From assembly GCF_001428485.1 (NCBI RefSeq), contig NZ_LMHS01000003.1, forward strand, positions 186,001 to 250,000: a stretch of 64,000 nucleotides of DNA, in the 5' to 3' direction. The notes beneath the pieces are model-generated. The model was not told the origin of the DNA. It did not search any database and was given only the letters and a program-made list of their open reading frames with translations. Positions 62,993 to 64,000 of the stretch are shown here, one piece after another. The stretch is from Microbacterium sp. Root180 (lineage in GTDB: Bacteria; Actinomycetota; Actinomycetes; Actinomycetales; Microbacteriaceae). The position numbers and the translations under genes are program-made. Position 1 is the stretch's first letter. Each line of letters opens with the position of its first letter.

Positions 62993-64000
62993 ATGGAACA
63001 GCACGACCACGCCGGCCACACGACGCACGCGGGCATCGACCACGCCGGACACGTCGACCACGCCGACCCCACGCACGCCACGCACGCCGGGCACGGCGGC
63101 CACGCGGGGCACGGCGCCGGACACGCTGAGCGCTTCCGCCGGCTGTTCTGGTGGAATCTGATCCTCGCGGTCCCGGTCGTCGGCTTCTCCCCGATGTTCG
63201 CGATGCTCCTCGGCTACCCGCTGCCCGAGGCGGCGTGGGTCGCGTGGATCTCCCCCGTTCTCGGCACGATCATGTTCGTATGGGGCGGCGCGCCATTCCT
63301 CACCGGCGCCGCGCAGGAGCTGCGTGCGCGCAAGCCCGGCATGATGCTGCTCATCGGCCTCGCGATCACGGTCGCGTTCGTCGCGTCGTGGGGCGCCACC
63401 CTCGGCCTCCTGCACCACCAGCTCGACTTCTGGTGGGAGCTCGCGCTCCTCATCGTGATCATGCTCCTCGGCCACTGGATCGAGATGCGCTCGCTCGCCC
63501 AGACGACGAACGCGCTCGACTCGCTCGCCGCCCTCCTGCCCGACGAGGCCGAGAAGGTCGTCGGCGATGAGACGGTCACGATCGCCCCGGCGGAACTGCG
63601 GGTGGGAGATGTCGTGGTCGTTCGTCCCGGCGGGCGCGTGCCCGCCGACGGCCGCGTCGTGCAGGGCTCGGCCAGCATGGACGAGTCGATGATCACCGGC
63701 GAGTCCCACCCCGTCCGTCGCGCCGCGCACGACCCCGTCGTCGCCGGCACCGTCGCCACTGATTCAGGGCTGCGTGTGCAGATCACTGCCGTGGGCGACG
63801 ACACCGCGCTCGCCGGCATCCAGCGACTCGTCACCGACGCGCAGAACTCGTCCTCTCGCGCGCAGCGCCTCGCCGACCGCGCCGCAGGCTGGCTGTTCTG
63901 GTTCGCGCTCGGCGCCGCGGCGCTCACGGCCATCGTCTGGTCTGTGCTCGGGATGCCGGACGAAGCCGTCGTGCGCACGATCACCGTGCTCGTGATCGCG
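62993..64000 (+). CDS. copB: copper-translocating P-type ATPase with His-rich N-terminus, cut by window end
   Basis: The visible 336 residues lack the CxxC metal-binding domain and start with a His-rich tract (about 16 His in the first 46 residues), which is typical of CopB/CtpV-like P1B ATPases. Membrane segments follow ([68 protein letters not shown]), then the actuator-domain TGES (MITGESHPV). The CPH or CPC transport motif and the phosphorylation DKTGT would be just beyond the edge. Export of Cu(I)/Cu(II) or another metal ion. AAGGAG lies seven bases before ATG 62993. Confidence 0.9.
   Translation, partial: MEQHDHAGHTTHAGIDHAGHVDHADPTHATHAGHGGHAGHGAGHAERFRRLFWWNLILAVPVVGFSPMFAMLLGYPLPEAAWVAWISPVLGTIMFVWGGAPFLTGAAQELRARKPGMMLLIGLAITVAFVASWGATLGLLHHQLDFWWELALLIVIMLLGHWIEMRSLAQTTNALDSLAALLPDEAEKVVGDETVTIAPAELRVGDVVVVRPGGRVPADGRVVQGSASMDESMITGESHPVRRAAHDPVVAGTVATDSGLRVQITAVGDDTALAGIQRLVTDAQNSSSRAQRLADRAAGWLFWFALGAAALTAIVWSVLGMPDEAVVRTITVLVIA

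Overview
The window is high-GC actinobacterial chromosome, most likely Microbacterium or a close Microbacteriaceae relative. The reasons are the gene order argS / DUF2993 / lysA / hom / thrC / thrB / rho / prfA, a Rho with a long Ala/Pro/Glu- and Arg/Gly/Asn-rich N-terminal extension, frequent GTG starts and leaderless promoters (TANNNT six or seven bases before the start codon), and intergenic copies of a repeat beginning GGTCGTTGAGCGAGCGAAGC. The genus is an inference; no rRNA is present.

Layout. (1) 1-13.5 kb, core, mostly minus strand: hydrolase (cut by the window edge), prfA, rho, the threonine/lysine block thrB-thrC-hom-lysA, a DUF2993 protein, argS, a transglutaminase-like protein, then a divergent SGNH hydrolase and tRNA-Arg(CCG) with a strong terminator. 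(2) 13.6 to about 35.5 kb, a lower-GC island next to that tRNA. It opens with a frameshifted, truncated tyrosine integrase and its usual helper gene, then a sigma factor/DUF1643 pair. A DNA-processing cluster follows (GHKL ATPase, two ParB-like proteins, a DNA methyltransferase, a second GHKL ATPase). Next come three nucleotide-related genes: a membrane-anchored dCTP-deaminase-fold protein, a short PurA homologue with Ser in place of the catalytic Asp as in phage PurZ, and an exonuclease/DUF429/kinase fusion. It ends with McrB-McrC and a small Cys-rich protein. (3) 35.7-39.5 kb: DUF2510/DUF4328 and NYN proteins, an epoxide hydrolase and its divergent WYL regulator. (4) 39.5-48.4 kb, a minus-strand accessory gene set: SARP-type regulator, large N-terminally acidic protein, HETGH metallopeptidase, poly-Gln protein, unknown protein, SIR2-like protein, membrane protein. 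(5) 48.5-64 kb, ordinary chromosome: cupin, small export protein, two-component system, giant membrane hydrolase, lipoprotein, MFS transporter, methyltransferase, two GAF-ANTAR proteins, fatty-acid desaturase, DoxX-like protein, flotillin and a His-rich copper P-type ATPase with a CsoR-like operator.

The most interesting parts are the two ATPase/ParB/methyltransferase transcription units, the PurZ-like operon, and the SARP/SIR2/metallopeptidase operon. All three look like conflict or defence modules, but none could be matched with certainty to a named system from sequence alone. Family assignments rest on motifs read by eye; no database search was run.
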